Below, piece by piece: positions 44,839 to 51,992 of a stretch of 64,000 nucleotides of DNA. A program made the position numbers and the translations under genes. Numbering within the stretch: the first letter of the stretch is position 1; each line of letters begins with the position of its first letter. The notes below the pieces were generated by a model, which saw nothing but the letters and a program-made list of their open reading frames with translations, did no database searches and had not been told where the DNA came from. The DNA comes from Chloroflexota bacterium. GTDB lineage: Bacteria; Chloroflexota; UBA6077; JACCZL01. The stretch lies in assembly GCA_020850535.1 (NCBI GenBank), contig JADZEM010000219.1, forward strand, positions 46,009 to 110,008, given 5' to 3'.

Positions 44839-44865
44839 TGTCGATTTCGGGGGATCCCGTTCGAC
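44839..44865 (+). promoter_or_regulatory. Predicted ECF42-type promoter
   Basis: TGTCGA, 17 nt, then CGAC, 95 bp before the first DGPF gene. ECF42 sigma factors are reported to use TGTCGA at -35 and CG(A/T)C at -10. The cognate-type sigma gene lies in the same cluster, so autoregulation of the cluster is likely. The match is from sequence only. Confidence 0.6.
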
Positions 44866-44959
44866 GTCCTGAGTAGCGGGGCGGAGAACAGCCGCTGGCG
44901 CGCCACCCGCGCCGCCAGCGCCCGTCCCCGAGACACTGGACACGGGAGAGGGTTCCACC

Positions 44960-45388
44960 ATGCGTGTGATGGTCATCGTCAAGGCGACCGCGGAGTCTGA
45001 GGCCGGCATCATGCCGAGCGAGGCCCTGCTTACCGCGATGGGCGACTTCAACGAGGAGCTGGTCAACGCCGGCGTCATGAAGGCGGGCGAGGGACTCAAG
45101 CCCAGCTCGGCCGGCAAGCGTGTCGTCTTCTCCGGCAGCAATCGATCCGTGGTGGACGGCCCGTTCGCCGAGACCAAGGAGCTGATCGCCGGGTTCTGGA
45201 TCTGGCAGGTCAAGGACATGGACGAGGCCCTGGCCTGGGCCATGCGCTGCCCGGCCCCGATGCCCGAGGAGGCCGGCATCCTGGAGATCCGCCCGGTGTT
45301 CGAGACCGAGGACTTCGGCGAGGAGATGACGCCCGAGGCTCGCGCGCAGGAGTACCGTCTGCGCGAGCAGCTCGAAGCCGAGGCGTAA
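44960..45388 (+). CDS. YCII/DGPF-domain protein 1
   Basis: 142 aa. YCII-like dimeric alpha-beta fold with the diagnostic DGPFAETKELIAGFWIWQV. It begins MRVMVIVKATAESEAG and has a charged C-terminal tail (RAQEYRLREQLEAEA). DGPF proteins are of unknown function and are regularly encoded beside ECF42 sigma factors. GGAGAGGG precedes the ATG. The second DGPF gene begins 66 bp later. Confidence 0.9.
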   Translation: MRVMVIVKATAESEAGIMPSEALLTAMGDFNEELVNAGVMKAGEGLKPSSAGKRVVFSGSNRSVVDGPFAETKELIAGFWIWQVKDMDEALAWAMRCPAPMPEEAGILEIRPVFETEDFGEEMTPEARAQEYRLREQLEAEA

Positions 45389-45454
45389 GCGGCGAGGCCG
45401 CCGCGTCCTCTCGCCGATCTCGATCAGCTTCCCTGATGGAAAGGAGGCACCCAC

Positions 45455-45823
45455 ATGAAGTTCATGGTGATGTCGCGCGCCGACAAGCACTCCGAGGCCG
45501 GCGAGTTCCCTGGCCCCGAAGTGACGGCCCGGATGATGACGTTCATGCAGGAGGTGGCTGAGGCCGGCATCCTCGTCACCGCCGAAGGACTGACGCCGAG
45601 CGCGCTCGGCGCCCGCGTCAAGCTGTCCAACGGCAAGGTGACCGTGACCGACGGCCCGTTTACCGAGACGAAGGAGTTGATCGCGAGCTTCGCCATTCTG
45701 AACGTCGCCTCGAAGGAGGAGGCCATCAGGTGGACGACGAAATGGGCGCAGGTCTTCGGAGAGATGGAGTGCGAGATCCGGCCGATCTTCGAGGATGCGC
45801 CGCCACCACCCCCTACTGCGTAA
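45455..45823 (+). CDS. YCII/DGPF-domain protein 2
   Basis: 122 aa, paralogue of the preceding protein: MKFMVMSRADKHSEAGEFPG, VTVTDGPFTETKELIASFAIL, and ending in a proline run. AAAGGAGG lies 6 nt before ATG, one of the strongest ribosome sites in the window. A sigma gene follows after 127 bp. Confidence 0.9.
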   Translation: MKFMVMSRADKHSEAGEFPGPEVTARMMTFMQEVAEAGILVTAEGLTPSALGARVKLSNGKVTVTDGPFTETKELIASFAILNVASKEEAIRWTTKWAQVFGEMECEIRPIFEDAPPPPPTA

Positions 45824-45950
45824 TCGCTCATCAGGAGAGCTGACGATACGTTTCCTGCTCCGGTGCGTCCGAAGGGGTGCGGGGCGGCCGAGCCGCGGGC
45901 CGGACAGGGAGCAGCGGGGCGGAGGGTGAGGTTTCGCCTATAACCTCCGC

Positions 45951-47225
45951 ATGGTTCATGACGCGAACCGTGCGATCGAGGCTGTCTGGCGCAACGAGGC
46001 CGCGCGGCTGATCGCCGGCCTCACGCGGCTTGTGCGAGATGTCGGGCTGGCCGAGGAGCTGGCCGGCGATGCCCTGGTCGCCGCGCTGGAGCAGTGGCCC
46101 CAGGACGGCGTCCCCCGGAACCCCGGCGCATGGTTGATGACCATCGCAAAGCGCCGAGCCGTCGATCTGCTGCGTCGGAAGATGACACTCGAACGCAAGC
46201 ACGAGGAGATCGGCTACCTCGAATCGGTACTGGACGCGTCCGGGACGGACCTCGACGCCAGCCTGGACGACCATATCGGCGACGATCTGCTGCGGCTGAT
46301 CTTCATCGCCTGCCACCCGGTCCTCTCGACGGAGGCGCGCGCGGCCCTGACGCTGCGTCTGCTCGGCGGCCTCACCACGAGCGAGATCGCACGGGCGTTT
46401 CTCGCCTCGGAGCCGACCATCGCGCAGCGGATCGTGCGGGCCAAGAAGACGCTGGCCGACGCGAAGATCCCCTTCGAGGTGCCTCCGCGCGGCGAGCTTC
46501 CCGAGCGGCTGGCCTCGGTGCTCAGCGTGATCTACCTGATCTTCAACGAGGGGTATGCGGCCACGGCCGGCGACGACTGGATGCGGCCCGGGCTGTGTGA
46601 GGATGCGCTCCGGCTGGGACGCATCCTGGCCGAGCTGCTGCCCGACGAGCCGGAGGTGCACGGGCTGGTCTCGCTGATGGAGCTGCAAGCCTCGCGGTCG
46701 CGGGCGCGCGTCGGCCCCGGCGGCGAGCCGATCCTCCTGCTGGAGCAAGATCGGGCACGCTGGGATCAGCTCCTGATCCATCGAGGGCTGGCGGCGCTCG
46801 ACCGCGGCGCGCGGCTGCTCCCAGCCGACGCGATTCTGGGGCCGTATGCGCTCCAGGCGGCCATCGCCGCCTGCCACGCCCGCGCCCACACCGCCGATGA
46901 GACGGACTGGCCGCGCATCGCCGCCCTCTACGACGTGCTGGCCCAGGTGACGCCGTCGCCGGTGGTGGAGCTGAACCGAGCCGTGGCCGTGGCGATGGCC
47001 GAAGGGCCGGCGGCAGGGCTGGAGCTGGTGGACGCCCTCGCCGAGTCTGGCGCGCTCAAGGGCTACCATCTGCTCCCGGCCGTGCGCGGCGACTTCCTCG
47101 AAAAGCTGGGGCGGCACGCCGAGGCCGAGCAGGCCTTCAAAGAGGCGGCGGCCGGGACGCGGAACGCTCGCGAGCACGGCGTGCTGCTCAAGCGGGCAGC
47201 GGCCTGCCGCGCCGCGCTGGCCTGA
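45951..47225 (+). CDS. ECF42-type RNA polymerase sigma factor with C-terminal TPR-like domain
   Basis: 424 aa, far longer than ordinary ECF factors (about 190). Sigma-2 region about 5-75 (VWRNEAARLIAGLTRLVRD, PGAWLMTIAKRRAVDLLRRK), sigma-4 about 115-165 (LRLLGGLTTSEIARAFLASEPTIAQRI), then IYLIFNEGY and a helical C-terminal domain (AALDRGARLLPADAILGPYALQAAIAACHARAH, VVELNRAVAVAMAEGP) needed for activity in this group. No anti-sigma gene is adjacent, as usual for ECF42. An inverted pair GAGGTT/AACCTC lies between -24 and -3 of the ATG, with no clear Shine-Dalgarno; it could mask the start. Confidence 0.93.
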   Translation: MVHDANRAIEAVWRNEAARLIAGLTRLVRDVGLAEELAGDALVAALEQWPQDGVPRNPGAWLMTIAKRRAVDLLRRKMTLERKHEEIGYLESVLDASGTDLDASLDDHIGDDLLRLIFIACHPVLSTEARAALTLRLLGGLTTSEIARAFLASEPTIAQRIVRAKKTLADAKIPFEVPPRGELPERLASVLSVIYLIFNEGYAATAGDDWMRPGLCEDALRLGRILAELLPDEPEVHGLVSLMELQASRSRARVGPGGEPILLLEQDRARWDQLLIHRGLAALDRGARLLPADAILGPYALQAAIAACHARAHTADETDWPRIAALYDVLAQVTPSPVVELNRAVAVAMAEGPAAGLELVDALAESGALKGYHLLPAVRGDFLEKLGRHAEAEQAFKEAAAGTRNAREHGVLLKRAAACRAALA

Positions 47226-47260
47226 CGTGCCGCAGGTTGGCAATTGCCAGGGCAACCTGT

Positions 47261-48733
47261 TCAGCGGGCCAGCAGCACGTCCAGCCGCCCGGCCAGCGCG
47301 GCCCGCTGCTCGGCGAACATCGGGTTGTGGGCGAGGCTCTCCAGCTCGTCCGGGTCCGCCGCGAGGTCGTACAGCTCCTCGTCGCCGTTGTCGTAGCGCA
47401 CGTACTTGTGCGTCGGCGTGCGGACGCCAGACCAGCACCGCTCGGGTGACTCGTGCCACTGCTCCAGGATGAGCGCGTCTCGCCAGGGGGCGGCAGGGTT
47501 GTCAATCAGCGGCAGCATGCTCTGGCCGTCCACAGGAGAGGCCGGCTCGGTCCTGAGGATCGCGGTGACGGTCGGAGCGAGGTCGATGTTCGCGACGAGA
47601 TGGTCGTCCGCGCGCGGCGTGGGCAGCCCTCCGGGCGGCACCACGACCAGCGGGACATGCACGCACGCCTCGTAGGGGCACGCCTTGCCAGCGTCCAGCC
47701 GGTGTTCGCCCAGGGTGATGCCGTTGTCCGAGGTGAAGATGATCCAGGTGCTAGCAAGCCGTCCGTCTGCCCGCAGCATCTCGACGGTCTGAGCGATCTC
47801 CCGATCCAGCCCGGCCAGCGCTTCCCACTGCCGCCGACGCAGCTTCGCGATCTGCTGCTCCTCGCCGGCGCGCAGGGGGCCGTTCTCGCGGACCCAGGAC
47901 GGCTTGTCCGAGATATCCGCCTCGTCGTAGGCCGGCGAGATGGGAAACGGGAAGCCCTGGTACTTGCCGATGTCCAGCGGGTCTGGCTCGGCCGGGCCGT
48001 GGGGCGTGCGCGGCGTGAACAGCGCGAAGAACGGCCGCTCGGGCTGCTGCGCCAGGAACATCCGTAGCTGCCGCCCCAGCACGCGGGTCGAGTAGTCGTC
48101 GTCCTCGGTGCCGAAGTGGCGGCGCTCGCCCTGGTCGTTCACGTCGTAGTCACTGTAGATGTCGATGCTGTCGTCGGTCTGCCAGAAGGCGAACCAGGAG
48201 TCCCAGCCCGGCGGGATCTCCAGCGAGTCGTAGCCGTTCAGGTAGCGTCCCACGAGGCCGGTCCGGACGCCCTGAGCCTGGAGCCACGTTGCGACGGTGG
48301 AGGACGCATCGAACGCGCCGACGCCGCCGTGCGGCGAGTCGTTGTTGAGCACGCCGTGCCGGTGAGCGTACTGCCCGGTCAGGATGCTGGCCCGGCTCGG
48401 GCAGCAGAGCGGCGTGGGGGCCATCGCCTGGGTGAAGGTGACGCCCTGGGCCGCCAGCGCCTGCATCGTCGGCATGGCCTGGAGGCCGTCGGCGCGCATG
48501 TCATCTGCCACGATCAGCAGCACATTCGGGCGGGCGGGAGCGGCTGCCACTGTACCCTGGCCGTTGCGGGGCGGCGGCGTGGCACTCACGATCACGAGCA
48601 TGCCGAGCACGACCACCAGCCCGAGCGCGTGACTCAGGCGGCAGGCCCAGAGTTGCCGGCCCGACCCCCAGCCCCAGTGCGGCGGTGTATCCACGGGTGC
48701 GCCCGATCTCGCCCCAGGCGAGGAGATCGCCAT
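47261..48733 (-). CDS. Arylsulfatase-type sulfatase
   Basis: 490 aa. N-terminal membrane or signal segment (LSHALGLVVVLGMLVIVSA), then RPNVLLIVADDMRADGL (metal Asp pair) and the core sulfatase motif CCPSRASILTGQYAH (about 109), in which the first Cys would become formylglycine. TSDNGITLGEHRL and the C-terminal YELYDLAADPDELESLA-like ending (EELYDLAADPDELESLAHN) complete the family. It hydrolyses sulfate esters outside the cell. A Cys-type enzyme needs a formylglycine-generating enzyme, not seen here. AGAGGT precedes ATG 48733. Confidence 0.92.
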   Translation of the reverse strand: MAISSPGARSGAPVDTPPHWGWGSGRQLWACRLSHALGLVVVLGMLVIVSATPPPRNGQGTVAAAPARPNVLLIVADDMRADGLQAMPTMQALAAQGVTFTQAMAPTPLCCPSRASILTGQYAHRHGVLNNDSPHGGVGAFDASSTVATWLQAQGVRTGLVGRYLNGYDSLEIPPGWDSWFAFWQTDDSIDIYSDYDVNDQGERRHFGTEDDDYSTRVLGRQLRMFLAQQPERPFFALFTPRTPHGPAEPDPLDIGKYQGFPFPISPAYDEADISDKPSWVRENGPLRAGEEQQIAKLRRRQWEALAGLDREIAQTVEMLRADGRLASTWIIFTSDNGITLGEHRLDAGKACPYEACVHVPLVVVPPGGLPTPRADDHLVANIDLAPTVTAILRTEPASPVDGQSMLPLIDNPAAPWRDALILEQWHESPERCWSGVRTPTHKYVRYDNGDEELYDLAADPDELESLAHNPMFAEQRAALAGRLDVLLAR

Positions 48734-48850
48734 CTGACCTCTTCGGAGAGAAACTCGGACAGCAGAGGACGCAAGAGCCATGCCGGCCCGCTGGGGGTAC
48801 CACGCTCTCAGGATGTGCCGTGCGTCAGCGCTCCTGCTACCGTATGCTCC

Positions 48851-48878
48851 ACGACCCACGACCCACGACCCACGACCC
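48851..48878. repeat. Heptamer array (ACGACCC), four units
   Basis: Four exact units in the 208-bp divergent gap between the sulfatase and amidase genes, continuing into looser CCTGAAACCCGAAACCCAGA runs. It is the same unit as the array at the right end of the window. No palindromic core is attached. Confidence 0.9.
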
Positions 48879-48941
48879 ACCCCTGAAACCCGAAACCCAG
48901 AACCCGACACCCCGTCAACAACTCTGTCCCGAGGTGCCGCG

Positions 48942-50408
48942 ATGCCCGACGCTTCCTCCTCGTCGTCGCTTCCGCTGACCATCGCCGAGGCCGCCGACTG
49001 GCTCCGCGGCGGCCGGATCACCTCCGTCCAGTTGACGCAGGCCCAGCTTGCCCGCATCCACGCCACCCAGGACACGCTCGCTGCCTTCATCAAGATCTTC
49101 GACGAGACGGCGCTCGAAGCCGCGCGGCAGGCCGACCGGGACTTCGCGAACGGCGTCGACCGGGGGCCGCTCCAGGGCATCCCCATCGGGGTCAAGGACA
49201 TCATCGCCACCCGTGAGGCGCCTTCGACGGCGAACAGCCGGGTGATGGACCCGGCCTGGTCGTACCGCGACGGGAAGCTGTACGACGCGACGGTCGTCAA
49301 GAAGCTGCGGGCGGCCGGGGCGGTCATCATCGGCAAGCTGGTGCTCCACGAGTACGCCCTCGGCTGGCCGGACCCCGACACTGGCTTCCGGATCGCCAAG
49401 AACCCGTGGGATCTGACGCGGACGCCCGGCGGCTCCAGCAGCGGCACCGGCGCAGCCGTCGGCGGCGGCCTGATCCTTGGCGGCCTGGGCACGGACACCG
49501 GCGGCTCGATCCGTGGACCGGCAGCCTACTGCGGCATCAGCGGCATGAAGCAGACCTTCGGACGGGTCAGCAAGGAAGGGTGTGTGCCGCTCGGCTACAG
49601 TCTCGACCACATCGGCCCGATGGCCCGCACGGCCCGCGACTGCGCCATCATGCTCCAGGTGCTGGCCGGCTACGACCCGGCCGACCTCTGCGCGGTCGAC
49701 GTGCCGGTGCCGGACATGACGGGGCTGATGACCGGCTCGCTCGACGGCGTGCGGATCGGCGTGCCACGAGACTACTTCTTCACCATCCCGACGCTCGATC
49801 CCGAGGTGAAGGCGAGCGTCGAGGCGGCGCTGCAGGCGATGGCCGCGGCCGGCGCGACGGTCCACGACGTCCACATCCCGCACGCCGACACCGCGCGCCA
49901 TGCCCAGCGCATCACGATGGTCGGCGAGGCCTACGCCTATCATGAGCCGGACCTGAAGGCGACGCCGGAGCTGTACGGCAAGTACACCCGACAGGCGTTC
50001 CAGGTCGGCGCGTTCTTCAGCACTGCTGATTATGTCCAGGCTCAGCGCTTCCGGCCGCTCCTGCGCGACGAGGTAGCCCGTGCCTTCGAGGAGCGGGCGG
50101 ACGGCACGGCCAGCCCGGTGGATGTGCTGATCGTGCCCGGCATGGCGACCACGGCCCCCGCCTTCGAGGGGTACGATCCCGACTCGACGACCCGCAGCTA
50201 CAGCCTGACGCCGATCTGGAACCTGACGGGCCTGCCGGCGTTGACGATCCCGTGCGGCTTCTCGTCGGCCGGGCTGCCCATCGGGTTGCAGATCGTCGGG
50301 CGGCCGTTCGCCGAGCCGACCGTCTTCAAGGTCGCGGATGCGTACCAACAGATCACCGACTGGCACCTGCGGGCGCCGCCGATTGCGAAGGAGGGGCTGC
50401 CGGCATGA
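48942..50408 (+). CDS. Amidase-signature-family amidase (AtzE/GatA-like)
   Basis: 488 aa. Ser-cisSer-Lys triad: Lys in GIPIGVKDII (about 84), Ser in PGGSSSGTGAAV (about 164) and Ser in GTDTGGSIRGPAA (about 188). It hydrolyses an amide, releasing ammonia; the substrate is unknown. GAGGTG lies 7 nt before ATG 48942. The stop overlaps the start of a small gene (ATGA) whose product looks like a GatC/AtzG-type subunit, so the enzyme is probably a heteromer. Confidence 0.92.
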   Translation: MPDASSSSSLPLTIAEAADWLRGGRITSVQLTQAQLARIHATQDTLAAFIKIFDETALEAARQADRDFANGVDRGPLQGIPIGVKDIIATREAPSTANSRVMDPAWSYRDGKLYDATVVKKLRAAGAVIIGKLVLHEYALGWPDPDTGFRIAKNPWDLTRTPGGSSSGTGAAVGGGLILGGLGTDTGGSIRGPAAYCGISGMKQTFGRVSKEGCVPLGYSLDHIGPMARTARDCAIMLQVLAGYDPADLCAVDVPVPDMTGLMTGSLDGVRIGVPRDYFFTIPTLDPEVKASVEAALQAMAAAGATVHDVHIPHADTARHAQRITMVGEAYAYHEPDLKATPELYGKYTRQAFQVGAFFSTADYVQAQRFRPLLRDEVARAFEERADGTASPVDVLIVPGMATTAPAFEGYDPDSTTRSYSLTPIWNLTGLPALTIPCGFSSAGLPIGLQIVGRPFAEPTVFKVADAYQQITDWHLRAPPIAKEGLPA

Positions 50409-50617
50409 GCGACAGCGTCCAGGTTCCCGAGACGAATGACGCCGAGGCGCAGGTGGACCGCGTGCTGGCGCTGACCGGCCTCCCCGTCACCCCCGAGGAG
50501 CGCGAGCGGCTGATCAAGCTGTACCCGTTTATCCGCGAATCGCAGGATGCGCTGCGCCTGCCCGAGACGCGCTACGCCGAGCCAGCCGTCATCTACCCCG
50601 CCACATTCGAACGGTAA
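50405..50617 (+). CDS. GatC/AtzG-like small amidase partner
   Basis: 70 aa. VDRVLALTGLPVTPEERERLI gives one amphipathic helix; LYPFIRESQDALRL a second; the end YAEPAVIYPATF matches the extended tail (EPAxVF.P) by which AtzG- and GatC-type subunits wrap their amidase. The ATG overlaps the amidase TGA by four bases, a sign of equal-stoichiometry translation. Assignment is by size, context and pattern, not by strong motif. Confidence 0.65.
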   Translation: MSDSVQVPETNDAEAQVDRVLALTGLPVTPEERERLIKLYPFIRESQDALRLPETRYAEPAVIYPATFER

Positions 50618-50699
50618 GAATCGCGCCGTCCCCTGGGACACTGGTGCTTCCCTACTGCGCTGCGCGGCCCGACCCGGCCGGCCGGGGAGTCGAGGCGGG

Positions 50700-51644
50700 T
50701 CAGCCGCCGTAGGACCGGATCTTCTCGATCACCTTGCCGAACTGCCCGATAGCGTCCACCGTCCACGGGTCGAGGATGAACGTCATGTGGGTGACGCCGG
50801 CCTCGGTGTGGAACGACCAGATCCGCTCGGCGACCTCGTCCGCCGAGCCGGTCAGGAAGTTCGGGTTGGCGTCGATGGCCTCCAACCCCGGCACGACGAC
50901 CATCGCGCCGGCCGTCCGCATGATGGCCGCGGGGTCGCGCCCGACCTCCGCGCAGGCCGCGTCGACCTTTGCAAACGCCTCGATGGCCGGCGTCGGCTCG
51001 CGGTGCCAGACGGTATTGTAGGCGTCGGCGTACTTCGCCAGCAGGCGCAGCATGCGCGGCTGCTTCGCGCCGATCCAGATCGGCGGGCCGCCCGGGCGCG
51101 GGCCACGGGGCCGCAGCTCGGCGTCGGTCACCCGGTAGTACGTCCCCTGGAACGTCACCGATTCGCCCTTGAGCAGCGGGACGATGATCTGGAGCGCCTC
51201 CTCGAAGCGGCTCGCCAGGTGGTCGAACGGAAAGCCGAACGCCGAGTACTCCGGCTCGTGCCAGCCCGCCCCGATGCCGAGCAGCAGCCGGCCGCCGCTT
51301 ACCTCGTCCAGAGTGTCGGCCATCTTGGCGAACAGGGCCGGCTCGCGGAAGCTGTTGCAGGCCACGAACGGCCCGAGCGTCACCTTGCTGGTGACGGCGG
51401 CGATGGCGCTCAGGAGCGTCCAGGCTTCCAGCGGCCCGCGCGAGACGCCCGGCGGCATGACCACCGAGCCGGCATTCCGCATGATCAGGTGATCCGCGAC
51501 CCAGATCGTGTCGAAGCCGACCGCCTCGGCCAGCACCGACATCTCGCGAAGCTCCGGCCAGCCGACGACGCGGCCTGCCGGCTTCGCCTGCTCGCCGGTG
51601 CGGAGCAGCAGGCCGAGCTGGAGCGGTTGTGTCCCGTTCGCCAT
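50700..51644 (-). CDS. LLM-class (luciferase-like) F420/flavin-dependent oxidoreductase
   Basis: 314 aa TIM barrel. LAEAVGFDTIWVADHLIM, KVTLGPFVACNSFREPALFAKM and GGRLLLGIGAGWHEPEYSAFG are the hallmarks; PIWIGAKQPRMLRLLAKYADAYN is typical of F420-dependent actinobacterial/Chloroflexi members. ATG 51644 has only a weak GGTGG upstream. It diverges from the TPR gene; a MITE derivative lies in the gap. Confidence 0.88.
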   Translation of the reverse strand: MANGTQPLQLGLLLRTGEQAKPAGRVVGWPELREMSVLAEAVGFDTIWVADHLIMRNAGSVVMPPGVSRGPLEAWTLLSAIAAVTSKVTLGPFVACNSFREPALFAKMADTLDEVSGGRLLLGIGAGWHEPEYSAFGFPFDHLASRFEEALQIIVPLLKGESVTFQGTYYRVTDAELRPRGPRPGGPPIWIGAKQPRMLRLLAKYADAYNTVWHREPTPAIEAFAKVDAACAEVGRDPAAIMRTAGAMVVVPGLEAIDANPNFLTGSADEVAERIWSFHTEAGVTHMTFILDPWTVDAIGQFGKVIEKIRSYGG

Positions 51645-51765
51645 CGAGTGTCCACCCGTTTCCGCGGCGGTCCAGGCCGCCGCCTCGCAGAAGTTCACAC
51701 ATCGTCGTGTCAGGCTGATCGTACGCGAGCCGGCCAGCCCCCTGCGACCACCTCCAGGAGTGTGC

Positions 51766-51849
51766 CAGGGCAGTTGCATAGTGAACGCGGCGGGCGGCGG
51801 CGTCGGGGCTTGATGCTTTGGGAGCACCAGCGTGCATGCGATTGCTCTG
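51766..51849. mobile_element. MITE internal-deletion derivative (copy D) with 10-bp target duplication
   Basis: 84 bp. The left part CAGGGCAGTTGCATAGT...CGTCGGGGCTTGA and right part GGGAGCACCAGCGTGCATGCGATTGCTCTG match the two ends of the MITE (complement orientation) with the middle lost. It is flanked by AGGAGTGTGC (51756-51765) and AGGAGTGCGC (51850-51859). Apart from it, the 51645-51992 gap shows no feature. Confidence 0.75.
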
Positions 51850-51992
51850 AGGAGTGCGCACGGTGAACGCCTCGTGCAGGCGCTACCGGGCCGTCACCCC
51901 ACGGTCAGGCGCAGCCGTTAATCACGGCGGCACCGCCCGATGCTCTCCCAGCGAGCCGGCCGCCCAGGATGCCGGCGCTCGAAGGATCGACC

